From Scytalidium lignicola (Eukaryota > Ascomycota > Leotiomycetes): a stretch of 64,000 bases of DNA. The notes beneath the pieces are model-generated. The model did no database searches, was not told the origin of the DNA, and saw nothing but the letters and a program-made list of their open reading frames with translations. The position numbers and the translations under genes were made by a program. This document shows positions 62,601-64,000 of the stretch, one piece after another. Position 1 is the stretch's first letter; each line of letters opens with the position of its first letter. The DNA lies in assembly GCA_002812745.2 (NCBI GenBank), contig NCSJ02000150.1, positions 35,395 through 99,394 of the forward strand. The letters are read 5' to 3'.

Positions 62601-63129
62601 TTTNTNATCACCTAAANNGTTTACTCTTCCNCGGCTNAGATCCTTNTNCTNTAAGCCTTNTAAAAGTTAAANGTNTTNAAGTNGAAAGTNCTGAAGNTGT
62701 TAAAGTAAGGAGAAGTTAAAGTAGAAGGAAGTNNAAGATNNTGNAAAGTGCTTAAGNTGNTGAAGTAAAAAGAAATTGAATTAAGNGNAAGTCAGAGTAA
62801 GANAAAGCTGAAAGGTNCTTAAGTANGNGGAAGNTAAAATANAGGAAAGTTGAANATNCTGAAGGTNTTNAAGNTNCTGAAGTAAAAGTANANTNAAAGG
62901 AAGTTAATNCTTTAATAAAAAGAATTCGAAAGTNATAAAGTAAGNGGTTTTNAGAATAAANGGTTANGAATACTAAGAGTACAAAAGNTNAAGNTNTTAN
63001 AGTTNTAAGCTGACTTNACTCTTGATTGCCAACTATACACTTTNTATATNNAAGNTAAAGTNACAATGAGCANTAAGNTATGNTATACAAAGTGGAAAAG
63101 ATANNTTGAAANANNGAAAGTTNTCTCAA

Positions 63130-63701
63130 TGAACNNTAAAGTNCTTTAGAGAACAGGAAAGTGCTTCAAAGGACAGGAAAGTGTTTTAGTAAGCGGTAGA
63201 ATGCTTTAGGAGGGATAAATTATGTTGAGGAGGGTAGAAGAACATGCTAAGTAATTATGAAGGCGTAGAAGGAAGCTGGTTAGAGGAAGTGCAAACGGAT
63301 GGATTTTGTTAAGAAGATGCCAGCTGGAGGTTCAAGAGTGTATAGAAATTGTAGAAGAAGGTGTAATGAGCGAGAATTGAAGGATTAAAGGTTGAGGAGG
63401 TTGTAAAGGTAAAAACCAGTGGTTCTGTATGCAAATTGACTGTATGTTACTGACATAAGTCTGTGTTTTCGGAGTCAAAAGGACAGGCCTTGAAGGTATT
63501 CGATAGCTTGATCAAGTTGTTCTTTAGTGAAAAAGACCAGAGATCAAAGGTCTTAAAACCTACTCTTAGCAAAGGTTTACCGTAAGTGAAATTGCTCTTT
63601 GGACCAGAGTCATCAAAGTAGCACAAATCACATAAGCTAACCTCCCTCTTCAGAGTGATAAACCGTATGTTCTGTCTGATCTGTAAGATCTAACTGATCA
63701 G
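63130..63701 (-). other. 5' leader of the inserted copia element, no coding sequence seen
   Basis: The N-free stretch between gag and the 5' LTR. 62,690-63,200 is built from degenerate GAAAGTNCTTAAAG-like repeats of about 20 to 40 bp. I could not identify a tRNA primer-binding site with confidence next to the LTR at 63,701. Confidence 0.5.
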
Positions 63702-63929
63702 TGTTGGTTCACCTCTACGGTGAACGTACATCTCCAATATATGGAGGTAATACATGTTGATATGGTAGTTGATTGTTGTTAACTATAGGTAAGTTTGTAC
63801 TGTGGTAGTTATATGGGGAGTACTGCCATGCAGTACTACCCTCCTCTACCGCAACCGAACTAGCCTTATCTTATCTACATATGCACCTAATCTACACGTG
63901 ATTCTAGCCTACATGTGACCATGCCAACA
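63702..63929 (-). repeat. Copia LTR (5' LTR in element orientation)
   Basis: 228 bp without any N, with perfect TGTTGG / CCAACA inverted ends. It shows the unmasked base at each N of the partner LTR at 57,090-57,317. Confidence 0.95.
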
Positions 63930-63934
63930 ATATG

Positions 63935-64000
63935 TATAACAGCTTTAATATAAGTGTTATTTATGATTTACTACTAAATTCAGATATTCTTATATAAAAA
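63935..64000 (+). mobile_element. Outer Ty1/copia-like relic, continuation
   Basis: After removal of one ATATG duplication the frame reads AINM | YNSFNISVIYDLLLNSDILI then TAA. This aligns with ALNQxNxPL...IHDLxLN...LV of the inserted element. The relic therefore continues past the window end. Confidence 0.85.

Larger units (their letters stand above)
57090..63929 (-). mobile_element. Inserted Ty1/copia-like LTR retrotransposon, 6.84 kb
   Basis: Bounded by 228-bp LTRs and by a perfect 5-bp target duplication, ATATG at 57,085-57,089 and 63,930-63,934. Minus-strand coding order is gag, protease, integrase, reverse transcriptase, RNase H, the Ty1/copia order. The interior carries several hundred scattered single Ns, so stops and frame breaks cannot be judged reliably. 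Several long frames remain open across unknown bases. It belongs to the same family as the relic it interrupts, because protease and integrase-linker sequences align directly. Confidence 0.93.

Overview
This window is nuclear DNA of a filamentous ascomycete (Pezizomycotina). The genes have short introns of about 45 to 165 nt, apart from one of 348 nt. The families are typical of such fungi: lactose-permease-like sugar porters, a GH95 fucosidase, a GH2 mannosidase B, Gly-X carboxypeptidases and Zn2Cys6 regulators. Gene-rich, balanced-composition DNA alternates with very AT-rich tracts that look like repeat-induced point mutation (RIP), with almost only transition differences between repeat copies. 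The species cannot be named; a leotiomycete would fit but was not tested.

Layout: 0.4-2.0 kb sugar porter (-); 3.9-5.2 kb Gfo/Idh/MocA oxidoreductase (+); 5.8-6.7 kb spliceosomal Sm protein E (+); 8.6-11.7 kb secreted GH95 alpha-L-fucosidase-like enzyme (+, 11 exons); 12.0-12.5 kb MITE-like inverted-repeat element; 12.9-14.6 kb M20 carboxypeptidase (+); 14.6-18.2 kb AT-rich tract; 18.2-20.1 kb dead PTR2-type peptide transporter; 21.4-23.3 kb second sugar porter (-, six exons); 24.4-25.4 kb dead GH3 fragment; 25.9-29.05 kb beta-mannosidase (+, 8 exons); 29.95-32.8 kb Ser/Thr-rich repeat surface protein (-); 34.1-36.25 kb membrane-anchored pepsin-fold protein without catalytic aspartates (+); 38.1-39.8 kb DHA1 drug-type exporter with a homopolymer frameshift (+); 40.3-42.7 kb Zn2Cys6 regulator (+).

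From 42.7 kb to the end the window is a transposon graveyard. A minus-strand Ty3/gypsy chromovirus with paired LTRs lies at 45.80-52.96 kb; its integrase and chromodomain are readable but full of stops. A plus-strand Ty1/copia relic begins near 54.1 kb. It is interrupted at 57,090-63,929 by a minus-strand copy of the same family, which has 228-bp LTRs and a perfect 5-bp target duplication (ATATG). The relic's reading frame resumes exactly after the inserted copy.

Functionally, the left half concentrates plant-polysaccharide and sugar functions (fucosidase, beta-mannosidase, two sugar porters, a dead GH3) plus peptide use (M20 peptidase, dead peptide transporter). The exporter and regulator at 38-43 kb look like a local pair. 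I found no tRNA, rRNA or CRISPR array. Exon junctions were chosen by reading frame, splice signals and family knowledge, and were not checked with transcripts.
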